DNA of 17,673 nt from Phocaeicola_A sp964481755 (GTDB lineage: Bacteria; Bacteroidota; Bacteroidia; Bacteroidales; Bacteroidaceae), in contig CAYZVH010000054.1 of the NCBI GenBank assembly GCA_964481755.1, positions 1-17,673 on the forward strand. Direction: 5' to 3'. Shown here piece by piece: positions 1 through 6,065 of the stretch (its first letter is position 1; each line of letters opens with the position of its first letter). The position numbers and the translations under genes are program-made. Below the pieces are notes generated by a model. That model ran no database searches, was not told the origin of the DNA, and saw only the letters and a list, made by a program, of their open reading frames with translations.

Positions 1-2
1 GT

Positions 3-110
3 TCTTCATCTTCCTCAGCTCAATATTCGACGAATATTTCCGAATCATTTCCTAAGTTAAGTAGTTTTAAGTTCAAAGTTGACGAGAGCGGAAATATAAA
101 ACTCTTTTAG
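3..110 (+). CDS. Possible 3' end of an upstream gene (truncated at window edge)
   Basis: The third forward frame is open from the left edge to a TAG at 108-110 and would encode 35 residues: a serine-rich stretch, then a tail ending FKVDESGNIKLF, which reads like an ordinary protein C-terminus. A strong hairpin (134-171) begins 24 bases after the stop, as expected for a gene end. The other two forward frames are also open for 17-19 codons from the edge, so the frame choice is not certain. The family cannot be recognised from so short a piece. Confidence 0.35.
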   Translation, partial: SSSSSAQYSTNISESFPKLSSFKFKVDESGNIKLF

Positions 111-133
111 TGAATGAATTGATTATTTAATTC

Positions 134-171
134 GAGTGCAGCCGATGCAATGAACCGCATTGGCTGCACTC
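134..171 (+). terminator. Long hairpin, likely terminator of the upstream gene
   Basis: Arms 134-148 and 157-171 pair over 15 positions (GAGTGCAGCC with GGCTGCACTC, one G-T wobble at 144/161, then ATGC with GCAT) around an 8-base loop. No uninterrupted T-run follows, only an AT-rich stretch (TCGATAAATATC), so termination efficiency is uncertain. It lies between the putative upstream gene tail and the promoter of the nuclease gene. Confidence 0.6.
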
Positions 172-191
172 TCGATAAATATCTTTCAATA

Positions 192-223
192 TTTGGATGT
201 TACCTCAAAAGATTGTATACTTG
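192..223 (+). promoter_or_regulatory. Bacteroidetes-type promoter of the nuclease gene
   Basis: TTTG at 192-195 is followed after exactly 20 bases by TATACTTG at 216-223, one base off the Bacteroidetes -7 consensus TAnnTTTG. Transcription should start near 229-231, giving a leader of about 20 nt before the ATG at 250. Confidence 0.65.
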
Positions 224-249
224 CAGAGAAATATAAAATCTGAGCGATT

Positions 250-1236
250 ATGATACTGAGTGTAGCAAACCCGATATATGATTCCGTATTCAAATTCCTG
301 ATGGAGGATGAGCGGATAGCGAAGACTGTACTCGCTGCCTTATTGAAGAAAGAGGTGCTGAGCGTGACGATGCGCCGACATGAGCATACGAATACCACAC
401 GTGACGACATATCTATGTTCCGTATAGATTTCTCTGCAGAAGTGAGGGATGCCAACGGAAAGCCGGACTTGATATTGATAGAACTGCAGAAGACCTGGCT
501 TGAGACGGAGACGTTGCGCTTCCGTCAATACCTTGCCGCACAATACAATGCGAAAGATAATATGCAGGTAAATCCGGAAAACGGAAAGAAATACGGTTTG
601 CCGATGGTCGCTGTTTATCTGCTGGGCCATAGGGTGGGTAAGATAGAGGAGCCGGTGGTGTACGTCAACCACAATGCCGTGGACTATGATGGTCGTGAGG
701 TGGAGGAAGGGCGTAATGACCCCTTTGTCAACAGCCTTATACATAATAGTATTATTGTGCAGATTCCTTTACTCCACGGTAAGATTAACAATCGCTTGGA
801 AAAGGTCCTCAGTGTCTTCGACCAAACACAGTGTGATGTGAAGAACCGACAGGTTATCAATTTGGATGAAAACACTTACGAGGATGATCCTGAGATGATG
901 TACATCCTTCGTCGCCTAACAGCGGCTGCTGTAAACGCTGAACTTCGTCAGGAGATGAATGTGGAAGACGAGTACTTCTCAGCCATAGAAGACCGTGATA
1001 CCGCTATTATGAATCGCGACAAGATTATAGCTGAGCGGAATTCTCAAATAGCTGAGCAGAATACCCAAATAGCTGAGCAGAATACCCAAATAGCTGAGCA
1101 GAATACTCGGATAGCGGAGCAGAGTTCCCAACTTCGTTTGATGGCGAAAGCATTGATTGATAAAGGTCTGTCAATAGTTGATGTCGCAAAGATAGTTGGA
1201 ATATCTGAGCAGGAAATGAAGGCCTTATTAAAGTAG
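250..1236 (+). CDS. Rpn family recombination-promoting nuclease / PD-(D/E)XK transposase-like protein
   Basis: The 328-residue protein matches the pattern of Rpn/PDDEXK_2 proteins, which are DNA endonucleases linked to RecA-independent recombination and often annotated as putative transposases. The N-terminal half carries the fold: an NPIYDSVFKFLM start (residues 7-18), then catalytic D60 in FRIDF and the E78-L-Q80 motif in LIELQK, the usual E-x-Q variant of this family. Residues 260-294 are five near-identical heptads (IAEQNTQ type), a predicted coiled coil, encoded by a 21-bp tandem repeat. The C-terminus (LSIVDVAKIVGISEQEMKALL) looks like a helix-turn-helix segment. It stands alone with its own promoter and a strong hairpin just after the stop. 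No transposon ends were seen, so it is not evidently part of an insertion sequence. Family assignment is from recognition of motifs; target and function in the cell are unknown. Confidence 0.8.
   Translation: MILSVANPIYDSVFKFLMEDERIAKTVLAALLKKEVLSVTMRRHEHTNTTRDDISMFRIDFSAEVRDANGKPDLILIELQKTWLETETLRFRQYLAAQYNAKDNMQVNPENGKKYGLPMVAVYLLGHRVGKIEEPVVYVNHNAVDYDGREVEEGRNDPFVNSLIHNSIIVQIPLLHGKINNRLEKVLSVFDQTQCDVKNRQVINLDENTYEDDPEMMYILRRLTAAAVNAELRQEMNVEDEYFSAIEDRDTAIMNRDKIIAERNSQIAEQNTQIAEQNTQIAEQNTRIAEQSSQLRLMAKALIDKGLSIVDVAKIVGISEQEMKALLK
1027..1131 (+). repeat. 21-bp tandem repeat, five units, inside the nuclease gene
   Basis: Five consecutive 21-bp units begin ATAGCTGAGC (last unit ATAGCGGAGC). 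Units 2 and 3 are identical; the others differ at one to five positions. Each unit is one coiled-coil heptad (I-A-E-Q-N-T-Q), and the unit length keeps the frame, so copy number could change without breaking the protein. Confidence 0.92.
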
Positions 1237-1243
1237 AGAAAAA

Positions 1244-1285
1244 GATAGGAGATAAACACTCTGATAAACGCGTTTATCTCCTATC
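1244..1285. terminator. Bidirectional terminator between nuclease and lipoprotein genes
   Basis: A perfect 14-bp stem (GATAGGAGATAAAC at 1244-1257, complement at 1272-1285) encloses a 14-base loop and starts 7 bases after the nuclease stop. On the minus strand the stem is followed by TTTTTCTC, which makes it a canonical rho-independent terminator for the convergent lipoprotein gene, whose stop is about 60 bases away. On the plus strand no T-run follows directly. A second, competing 16-base palindrome (GATAAACGCGTTTATC) occupies 1263-1278. Confidence 0.8.
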
Positions 1286-1346
1286 CGATTGGAAGAGAGT
1301 CATTTTTTGATTCATCAACAAATCCTTGAGATTCTTGGATGGTTGG

Positions 1347-1616
1347 TTACTTATATGAATCTACAATGTGCTTGTTTTCTTTGCCTGAGAGTTGAGCCAG
1401 TTTGGCTTCTAATTGCAGTAAATCTTCGTAGCTCATAGAGTCATAATCATCTACTTCATATCTAATTTCCGGGTTGTACTCTGTTATCAATTGCTCTACA
1501 ATCTCTTTCTTAGCTTGTGTACTCAACGTCTCATCATTGTCAGAACCATCTGAACATGCCCCTAAAAAGACAGGAACCGCAAAAAATAGAGCCGCTAAAA
1601 TTCTATTTGTTTTCAT
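1347..1616 (-). CDS. Small acidic lipoprotein, likely exported to the cell surface
   Basis: The 89-residue protein begins with a lysine, then a hydrophobic stretch (residues 6-18) ending in the lipobox FLGAC; C21 would be the lipidated residue. The next residues, SDGSDNDE, are strongly acidic and resemble the Bacteroidetes lipoprotein export signal that sends lipoproteins to the outer leaflet of the outer membrane. The mature part (about 68 residues) is acidic and probably helical, with no motif I recognise. The gene is monocistronic, convergent with the nuclease gene and shares its terminator. I found no good TAnnTTTG/TTTG pair upstream. The signal peptide argues strongly that this is a real gene despite its size; the function is unknown. 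Confidence 0.7.
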   Translation of the reverse strand: MKTNRILAALFFAVPVFLGACSDGSDNDETLSTQAKKEIVEQLITEYNPEIRYEVDDYDSMSYEDLLQLEAKLAQLSGKENKHIVDSYK

Positions 1617-2013
1617 AATTATTTGGTATTACTGATTGTTAAATGTTTATTGGTTCAAAAAAATATCAGTATAGGATATTGGCCTGTATCGCATTTCTGC
1701 TGCTTCAACTTGCTCATAGCAAGTTGACAACCCATTCCCTTCTGCGAAGAAAGGGAATTTAATGATGTGGTCCAAGAATAACCGGTTAAATGTCGTTAAT
1801 ATTTCGGCATAGGCTCTGAGCTACATAGCAGCTGTAGCTATATTGCTCGCTGTCTTAATCACAATGTGTAAGCTCATCAAAGTCCTAGCTGTATTCGCTC
1901 GTTACAACTCTGTCTTCATGAACTCGCGCAGGTTCATGTGGATAATGCCGTTGTATTGTGCAGAAATACAAAGTATAATTTGCATATCAAACAAAAAGGA
2001 TGAAAATGCAAAT
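1617..2013. other. Non-coding stretch rich in short hairpins
   Basis: No convincing coding sequence lies here. Four perfect inverted repeats follow one another: 1705-1727 (10-bp stem, 3-base loop), 1734-1758 (8-bp stem), 1819-1839 (7-bp stem) and 1917-1938 (7-bp stem). A forward frame is open from 1843 onward, but its first ~55 codons look like random sequence and only its end (from about 2014) resembles a known family. The stretch may be decayed gene sequence or hold an unrecognised RNA. Confidence 0.55.
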
Positions 2014-2027
2014 TACGATTTGCATAT
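1977..2027. repeat. Three copies of an ATTTGCAT element, inverted and direct
   Basis: AATTTGCAT at 1977-1985 is matched by its exact complement ATGCAAATT at 2006-2014, and ATTTGCATAT occurs twice in direct orientation (1978-1987 and 2018-2027). The elements sit exactly at the upstream border of the GH115-like remnant, so they may mark a recombination or insertion scar. They could also be a regulator site or chance in AT-rich DNA. Confidence 0.5.
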
Positions 2028-2166
2028 TTGCGAGAAAGAGTGCACGCTGGTGCTGAAGCCGCTCAACCCGGGCATCGTCTTCGAGAAGGTCATCGTAGAC
2101 TATGGTGGCTACAAGAAGAGCTACCTGTTTATGAACGAATCTCCTAATAAACGGACGGCAGAGTAA
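2014..2166 (+). pseudogene. C-terminal remnant of a GH115 alpha-glucuronidase-like gene
   Basis: The last ~50 codons of this frame (LHICEKECTLVLKPLNPG, then VIVDYGGYKKSYLFMNESP) resemble the C-terminal beta-sandwich end of GH115 enzymes, whose proteins finish with a similar pattern of PG-V..K-VVD-GG.K.SYL...ES. GH115 enzymes are normally 800-1000 residues and remove (4-O-methyl-)glucuronic acid from xylan. Nothing upstream in any frame continues the homology, so the 5' ~95% of the gene is missing. The remnant has GC-richer codon use than the AT-rich DNA before it and ends with an intact TAA, directly upstream of the esterase gene in the same orientation. The GH115 identification is by pattern recognition and is moderately certain. 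Confidence 0.5.
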
Positions 2167-2183
2167 CTTTTAGTGTCTGTTAT

Positions 2184-2215
2184 TTTGGAAGGAACGATGA
2201 TAACGTCTAAATTTG
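2184..2215 (+). promoter_or_regulatory. Consensus Bacteroidetes promoter of the SASA esterase gene
   Basis: TTTG at 2184-2187, 20-base spacer, then a perfect -7 box TAAATTTG at 2208-2215. The expected start point (about 2220-2224) falls on or next to the first ATG at 2222, so either the mRNA is leaderless or translation starts at one of the downstream in-frame ATGs (2240 or 2246). Confidence 0.75.
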
Positions 2216-2221
2216 CGGATT

Positions 2222-4015
2222 ATGAACAGACAATCCAATATGAATATGAGACTGATTATGATTCTCTTGGCCCTGCTTTGTGTATCGCCCGGCATGGCTA
2301 AGGTTCAGCTGCCTAAGCTCATCAGCGACCGGATGGTGCTGCAGCGCGACACCCAACTCGAGATATGGGGATGGGCAGACCAGGGCGAGAAGGTGACGGT
2401 ACGCTTCCAAGGCAAGCATTACGATGCAGAGCCTGGCGCAGACGGCAAGTGGTCGGTGACGCTGCCTCCGCAGAAAGCCGGCGGACCCTACATCATGGAG
2501 ATCAACGAAATCGTCATCCGCGACATCCTCATCGGCGACGTATGGCTCTGCTCCGGACAATCGAACATGGAGACACCCATAGCACGGTTGACCGACAGAT
2601 TCCCCGAAATCAACGTGTCGAACAATCACATGATACGTTACTATAAGGTGCCCACACAGAGCGATGTGTTCGACACCCACGAAGAGATAGCCGGCAACGC
2701 CGTTTGGCACTCGGCCATCGCCTCGGACGTGATGAACTGGACGGCCCTGGCCTACTTCTATGCCCAGGAGGCTTACGAGCATACGGGCGTTCCCGTGGGC
2801 ATGCTCGTCTCCAGTCTTGGCGGCTCCAGCATCGAGAGCTGGATTAGTCAGGAGCACCTGCGCCAGTTCCCTCAGCCGAGCTTCAAGGCTGACGATAAAG
2901 TCATCATCAACGTGCCGGGCAAATGGAAAGACAACGGCATCGACTGCAAGGGGGCCGTGTGGTACCGCAAGAAGATTGACTTGCCGGCTTCCATGCACCA
3001 CAGACATGCCAAGCTCTATCTGGGCACGATTGTGGACAGCGACTCGGCCTTCGTCAACGGACACTTCGTGGGCCGCACCACCTACACCTATCCGCCGCGT
3101 AAGTACGATGTGCCGGCAGGCATCCTCAAGGAAGGACGCAACATCATCTCCGTGCGGGTGCAGTCCGGGTCGGGCAACGGAGAGTTCATAGCCGACAAGC
3201 CCTATAAACTGGTGAGCGACGACTTCGAGCTCGACCTCACGGGCCAATGGACCTGCCAGGTGGAGAAGAAGAGTGTGCGCGCCGAGGCACTGACGGGCAA
3301 CAAATGTGTCGGTTCGGACCTCTACAACGGCATGATTTATCCCATTCGCAACTACAAGGTGAGGGGAGCCATCTGGTACCAGGGAGAGTCCAACTCGGGC
3401 TACACCCGTCAGTACGCGGGCATGCTACAGTCCCTCATCGCCAACTGGCGCGACCTTTGGCAGATGCCTCAGATGCCTTTCCTCTTGATGCAGTTGCCCA
3501 ACTACATGGCCAAGACGTCGCAACCCACCAACAGTGGATGGGCTGGCATCCGCGAGGCTCAGTTCCAGACGGCCTTGAACGTACCCTACACGGCCATGGC
3601 TGTGACCTACGACTTGGGCGAATGGAACGACATCCATCCAATGAACAAGAAGGATATGGCCCATCGCCTCTTCCTGGGTGCCCGCAAGTTGGTCTATGGC
3701 GAGAAGATCGTCAGCTCGGGACCTCTGTACAAGGACATGAAGGTCGACGGCAACAAGATAGTGCTCACCTTTACCGAGGTGGGTGGAGGCTTGGCTTGCA
3801 AGGGCAAGAAGTTGAACCACTTCGCCATTGCCGGAGAGGACAAGAAGTTCGTGTGGGCCGATGCTGAGATCAAGGGCAACACGGTTGTGGTCAGCAGTCC
3901 CGACGTGAAAGCCCCCGTAGCCGTACGCTACGCGTGGTCCAACAATCCCGAGGATGCCAACCTCATCAATAAGGAAGGCTTGCTCGCCTCACCATTCCGT
4001 ACGGACACGTGGTGA
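2222..4015 (+). CDS. Sialate O-acetylesterase-type (SASA) carbohydrate esterase, secreted
   Basis: The 597-residue protein has a signal peptide (positive start, hydrophobic core, cut near GMA-K at residue 26) and so acts in the periplasm or at the surface. It belongs to the SASA/GDSL-like esterases that remove acetyl groups from sugars; members near glycan loci often deacetylate xylan or sialic acid. Visible features: the nucleophile motif WLCSGQSNME (Ser114), GGSSIESW, a beta-sandwich insertion in the middle (roughly 240-340), the IWYQGESNSG block and the D470-x-H472 motif in NDIHP that completes the triad. The length is typical and the gene looks intact. I chose the ATG at 2222; an upstream TTG at 2213 lies within the -7 box, and ATGs at 2240 and 2246 remain possible given the promoter position. 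It has its own promoter and terminator and sits between two broken glycanase genes, which suggests a former xylan-degradation cluster. The exact substrate cannot be told from sequence. Confidence 0.88.
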   Translation: MNRQSNMNMRLIMILLALLCVSPGMAKVQLPKLISDRMVLQRDTQLEIWGWADQGEKVTVRFQGKHYDAEPGADGKWSVTLPPQKAGGPYIMEINEIVIRDILIGDVWLCSGQSNMETPIARLTDRFPEINVSNNHMIRYYKVPTQSDVFDTHEEIAGNAVWHSAIASDVMNWTALAYFYAQEAYEHTGVPVGMLVSSLGGSSIESWISQEHLRQFPQPSFKADDKVIINVPGKWKDNGIDCKGAVWYRKKIDLPASMHHRHAKLYLGTIVDSDSAFVNGHFVGRTTYTYPPRKYDVPAGILKEGRNIISVRVQSGSGNGEFIADKPYKLVSDDFELDLTGQWTCQVEKKSVRAEALTGNKCVGSDLYNGMIYPIRNYKVRGAIWYQGESNSGYTRQYAGMLQSLIANWRDLWQMPQMPFLLMQLPNYMAKTSQPTNSGWAGIREAQFQTALNVPYTAMAVTYDLGEWNDIHPMNKKDMAHRLFLGARKLVYGEKIVSSGPLYKDMKVDGNKIVLTFTEVGGGLACKGKKLNHFAIAGEDKKFVWADAEIKGNTVVVSSPDVKAPVAVRYAWSNNPEDANLINKEGLLASPFRTDTW

Positions 4016-4049
4016 CAATCTGACTTCATGGGTAGAACATTAGAGATAG

Positions 4050-4085
4050 AAAAGGCTGGATTCCTCGTTTGGAACCCGGCCTTTT
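4050..4085 (+). terminator. Rho-independent terminator after the esterase gene
   Basis: AAAAGGCTGG at 4050-4059 pairs with CCGGCCTTTT at 4076-4085 (one T-G wobble), then after a single A-C mismatch TTCC pairs with GGAA, leaving the 6-base loop TCGTTT. The arms carry the A-run and T-run typical of a bidirectional terminator. It starts 34 bases after the esterase stop. Confidence 0.88.
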
Positions 4086-4091
4086 CGTTAG

Positions 4092-4334
4092 GTATTGTTG
4101 GGCGAATACGGTACGGTGTGCCACTCGGTCACCAACAAGGACATCAAGAAGTGCGACTACTACTATCTGGAGTACGTGACCAAAGCCGCCAAGGAGAACG
4201 GCCTGGTGCCTTTCTATTGGGACAACGGACAACCCCAGGTAGGCACCTTTGGCATTCTGGACCGCAACACAGGAAAGGTGACCGTTCCTCACATGTATAA
4301 TGGCCTCATGAAGGGGGCTTGTGCGGTGCACTGA
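4092..4334 (+). pseudogene. 3' remnant of a GH5 glycanase (cellulase/xylanase-type)
   Basis: The frame reads VLLGEYG, then DYYYLEYVTKAAKENGLVPF, YWDNGQ and MYNGLMKG, a clear C-terminal third of a bacterial GH5 endoglycanase. The glutamate in LGEYG is the GH5 catalytic nucleophile, and F-YWDNG is the conserved segment after it. Homology begins abruptly at 4092, right after a TAG (4089-4091) and six bases past the esterase terminator. The catalytic acid/base and the rest of the TIM barrel are absent from every upstream frame. The fragment ends in an intact TGA. It cannot encode an active enzyme. It probably results from a deletion that fused the esterase's 3' flank to the tail of a neighbouring GH5 gene; a misassembly is possible because a scaffold gap follows 90 bases later. 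Confidence 0.8.
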
Positions 4335-4378
4335 CTGGTCCTTCACGTGTGAAGAATCACCTTCATCGCAATGTACGG

Positions 4379-4425
4379 CAATTGTCGTACACGTGTTTGA
4401 CAACTGCCGTACACGTGTTTGGCAA
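4379..4425. repeat. 22-bp tandem repeat running into the assembly gap
   Basis: Units at 4379-4400 and 4401-4422 differ at three of 22 positions, and the first three bases of a third unit (CAA) precede the Ns. Each unit contains the palindrome ACACGTGT. The gap starting inside the array suggests more copies that the assembler could not resolve. Confidence 0.75.
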
Positions 4426-4525
4426 NNNNNNNNNNNNNNNNNNNNNNNNNNNNNNNNNNNNNNNNNNNNNNNNNNNNNNNNNNNNNNNNNNNNNNNNNNN
4501 NNNNNNNNNNNNNNNNNNNNNNNNN
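4426..4525. other. Assembly gap (100 N)
   Basis: Exactly 100 ambiguous bases, the conventional length for a scaffold gap of unknown size. The left edge lies in a tandem repeat. Nothing about the true distance or content can be inferred. Confidence 0.99.
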
Positions 4526-4738
4526 CAGTCATTCGTCATGACGGGAATCTACAACATGTATGCACGTACGTTTACACACTATAATGTACGCTTTTAATCG
4601 ATTACAATGCTTGCTATGAAGAGGCTATGATGTGCGGACTGCCCGTCGAGGCTAATGGTGGTGGGCACACTTTTGATGCGTCTGCCCTGTTTGGATGGAG
4701 CTTCCGACCTGGGGCAGTGAGGTGAGTAGGCTCGGCGG

Positions 4739-6010
4739 TCAGCTCTTTTTCTGCCGCAGAAACTCGTAGCCGAACCGACAGTAGAGGCAGCGCTTGCGGT
4801 CGCAATACTCCTTCTGCAATTGGATGAGCGCTTGCGAGTCGGCGGCACTCTCGGCCTTCAGTCCACACTGTTCCCACATGCGGGTGATGTGGTTGTTCTC
4901 CGGCTTCAGTGTCTCAAGGAAGCGCAGGGCGCGCTGACACAGTGCCTCGCTGTCGCGGTAGCGTCCGTAGGCGAAGAGGAACGTGCAGACGGTGTTGATG
5001 ATAATCAGGTCGATGGAGCTCTGGCTCATCACCTTCTTCTGCTCCGGTGAGGGCGCGCCGAAGCGGTAGTGCGTGTCCCAATAGGGTGAGGTGTCGGTGG
5101 TGAGGAACGAGCGAACCTGCTCCAGCGATGTGGCCTCCAGTAGTTGCGACAGTAGCCCCTGTGACTGATGGTAGAGTTTAGCCAATTGCGCCATGCGGAT
5201 GTGGGGGAAGTTGCCCGGCCGCAAACGTAGCAGTCGCCACGCCGAAAGGTCCATGGACCGCAGGTCGAACACATGCGCGAGGTAGGCGTACTCCTTCTGC
5301 AACTTCTGGTAATAGTCGTCGTGGATGTCCTGACTCAAGAATCCCGCTTGACCGAAGAAGATAGCCTCCACCTGGAACAGGTTGTCGCGATACTTGTCCA
5401 CCGCTTTGAAGGGCACGTTGCCTGCCCACCGCTCGAAGGCTTCGGCGTTGATGCTGAACCCGAAGTTCCTTGCCAGGGTGATGAAGAAAGCCTCCTCCCA
5501 GTTGCTGTTGCACCGCTTGAGCCGCTCGGCCACCTGACCGGTCTTCTGCTCTAACCGCTCCGACTGCAGCCGGCTCATCCAACTGTGGGTGAGCATGGCG
5601 GGCAGGTCGCCGATGATGCGAAAGCAGGCAGGGTACATGTCCGAGTGGCGCAACTCCTCGTAGTGAGCGGCTAGCGACGGGGGGCAGGTGAACTGCATCT
5701 GCGGCACGGGCAGGCCGTTCTGGCGGACAACGTCCGTATCCACCGACTGGGCCAAGTGCAGGATGACGTTGTTGTAAGCGGCGTCGTACTGATGTCCGTG
5801 GCGGTACCAGTCCGACGAACAGGTGTGAATCTCCACGTTGCCCACCCACAGCGTGCCGTCAATCTTTATCTTAGCGTTGAAGAAATCAGGGCCTGCATTG
5901 GTGTTGTGCAACCCTACATCTATCACTTCCACCCGCTTCCCGTCGGTGGTCAGCAGGTCTCTCAGCGGAAAGATTTTATGCTTCCAAGCATAGTGTAGGA
6001 GTTGTTCCAT
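4739..6010 (-). CDS. DUF2851 family protein
   Basis: The 423-residue protein matches the DUF2851 family, common in Bacteroidetes and without established function. Features: start MEQLLHYAWKHKIFP; a conserved NAGPDFFNAKI (residues 38-48) followed by WVGNVEIH (55-62), which resembles the PD...(D/E)-x-K core of restriction-endonuclease-like folds with His62 in the place of Lys; a following segment rich in histidines (SSDWYRHGHQYDAAY, NNVILHL); a largely helical middle part; and four C-terminal cysteines, C382, C403, C408 and C411, in a pattern that could bind zinc or an iron-sulfur cluster. No signal peptide or membrane segment, so cytoplasmic. It is transcribed away from dapB, with a TAnnTTTG box 26 bases upstream of the ATG. 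The nuclease comparison is my inference; the family call is fairly sure. Confidence 0.85.
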   Translation of the reverse strand: MEQLLHYAWKHKIFPLRDLLTTDGKRVEVIDVGLHNTNAGPDFFNAKIKIDGTLWVGNVEIHTCSSDWYRHGHQYDAAYNNVILHLAQSVDTDVVRQNGLPVPQMQFTCPPSLAAHYEELRHSDMYPACFRIIGDLPAMLTHSWMSRLQSERLEQKTGQVAERLKRCNSNWEEAFFITLARNFGFSINAEAFERWAGNVPFKAVDKYRDNLFQVEAIFFGQAGFLSQDIHDDYYQKLQKEYAYLAHVFDLRSMDLSAWRLLRLRPGNFPHIRMAQLAKLYHQSQGLLSQLLEATSLEQVRSFLTTDTSPYWDTHYRFGAPSPEQKKVMSQSSIDLIIINTVCTFLFAYGRYRDSEALCQRALRFLETLKPENNHITRMWEQCGLKAESAADSQALIQLQKEYCDRKRCLYCRFGYEFLRQKKS

Positions 6011-6035
6011 GTTAATTGAGGTTATATGTATAGCG

Positions 6036-6043
6036 CAAAAGTA
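6036..6043 (-). promoter_or_regulatory. -7 promoter box of the DUF2851 gene
   Basis: On the minus strand the sequence reads TACTTTTG, a perfect TAnnTTTG, 26-33 bases upstream of the ATG at 6010. No TTTG was found at the -33 distance, so it is a half-supported promoter. It lies back to back with the dapB box. Confidence 0.5.
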
Positions 6044-6065
6044 AATAAATGTGGCGAATAAAAAC

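Larger units (their letters stand above)
4335..4738. other. Intergenic region containing the gap
   Basis: About 300 real bases surround 100 N. No coding sequence is convincing on either strand. The left side holds CTTCAC-GT-GTGAAG (a small hairpin) and the 22-bp repeat. The right side (4526-4738) is without recognisable signals. The 3' end of the minus-strand DUF2851 gene lies at 4739; I saw no clear terminator for it. Confidence 0.6.

Noticed and set aside
250..1236. Complete insertion sequence around the nuclease gene
   Set aside because: No matching terminal inverted repeats or target-site duplication could be found around the gene; the flanking hairpins differ in sequence from each other.
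1843..2013. Upstream extension of the GH115-like frame as part of a 107-residue protein
   Set aside because: The first ~55 codons cover the hairpin-rich AT-rich stretch, have no family resemblance and are best seen as chance openness.
2207..3247. 346-codon minus-strand frame opposite the esterase
   Set aside because: Same shadow effect; the plus strand encodes conserved SASA motifs and a signal peptide.
4379..4425. Possible CRISPR array
   Set aside because: The 22-bp units are directly adjacent without spacers and no cas genes are nearby, so it is a simple tandem repeat.
4629..4725. Short plus-strand ORF of about 31 codons right of the gap
   Set aside because: No conserved motif, no promoter box, and length expected by chance.
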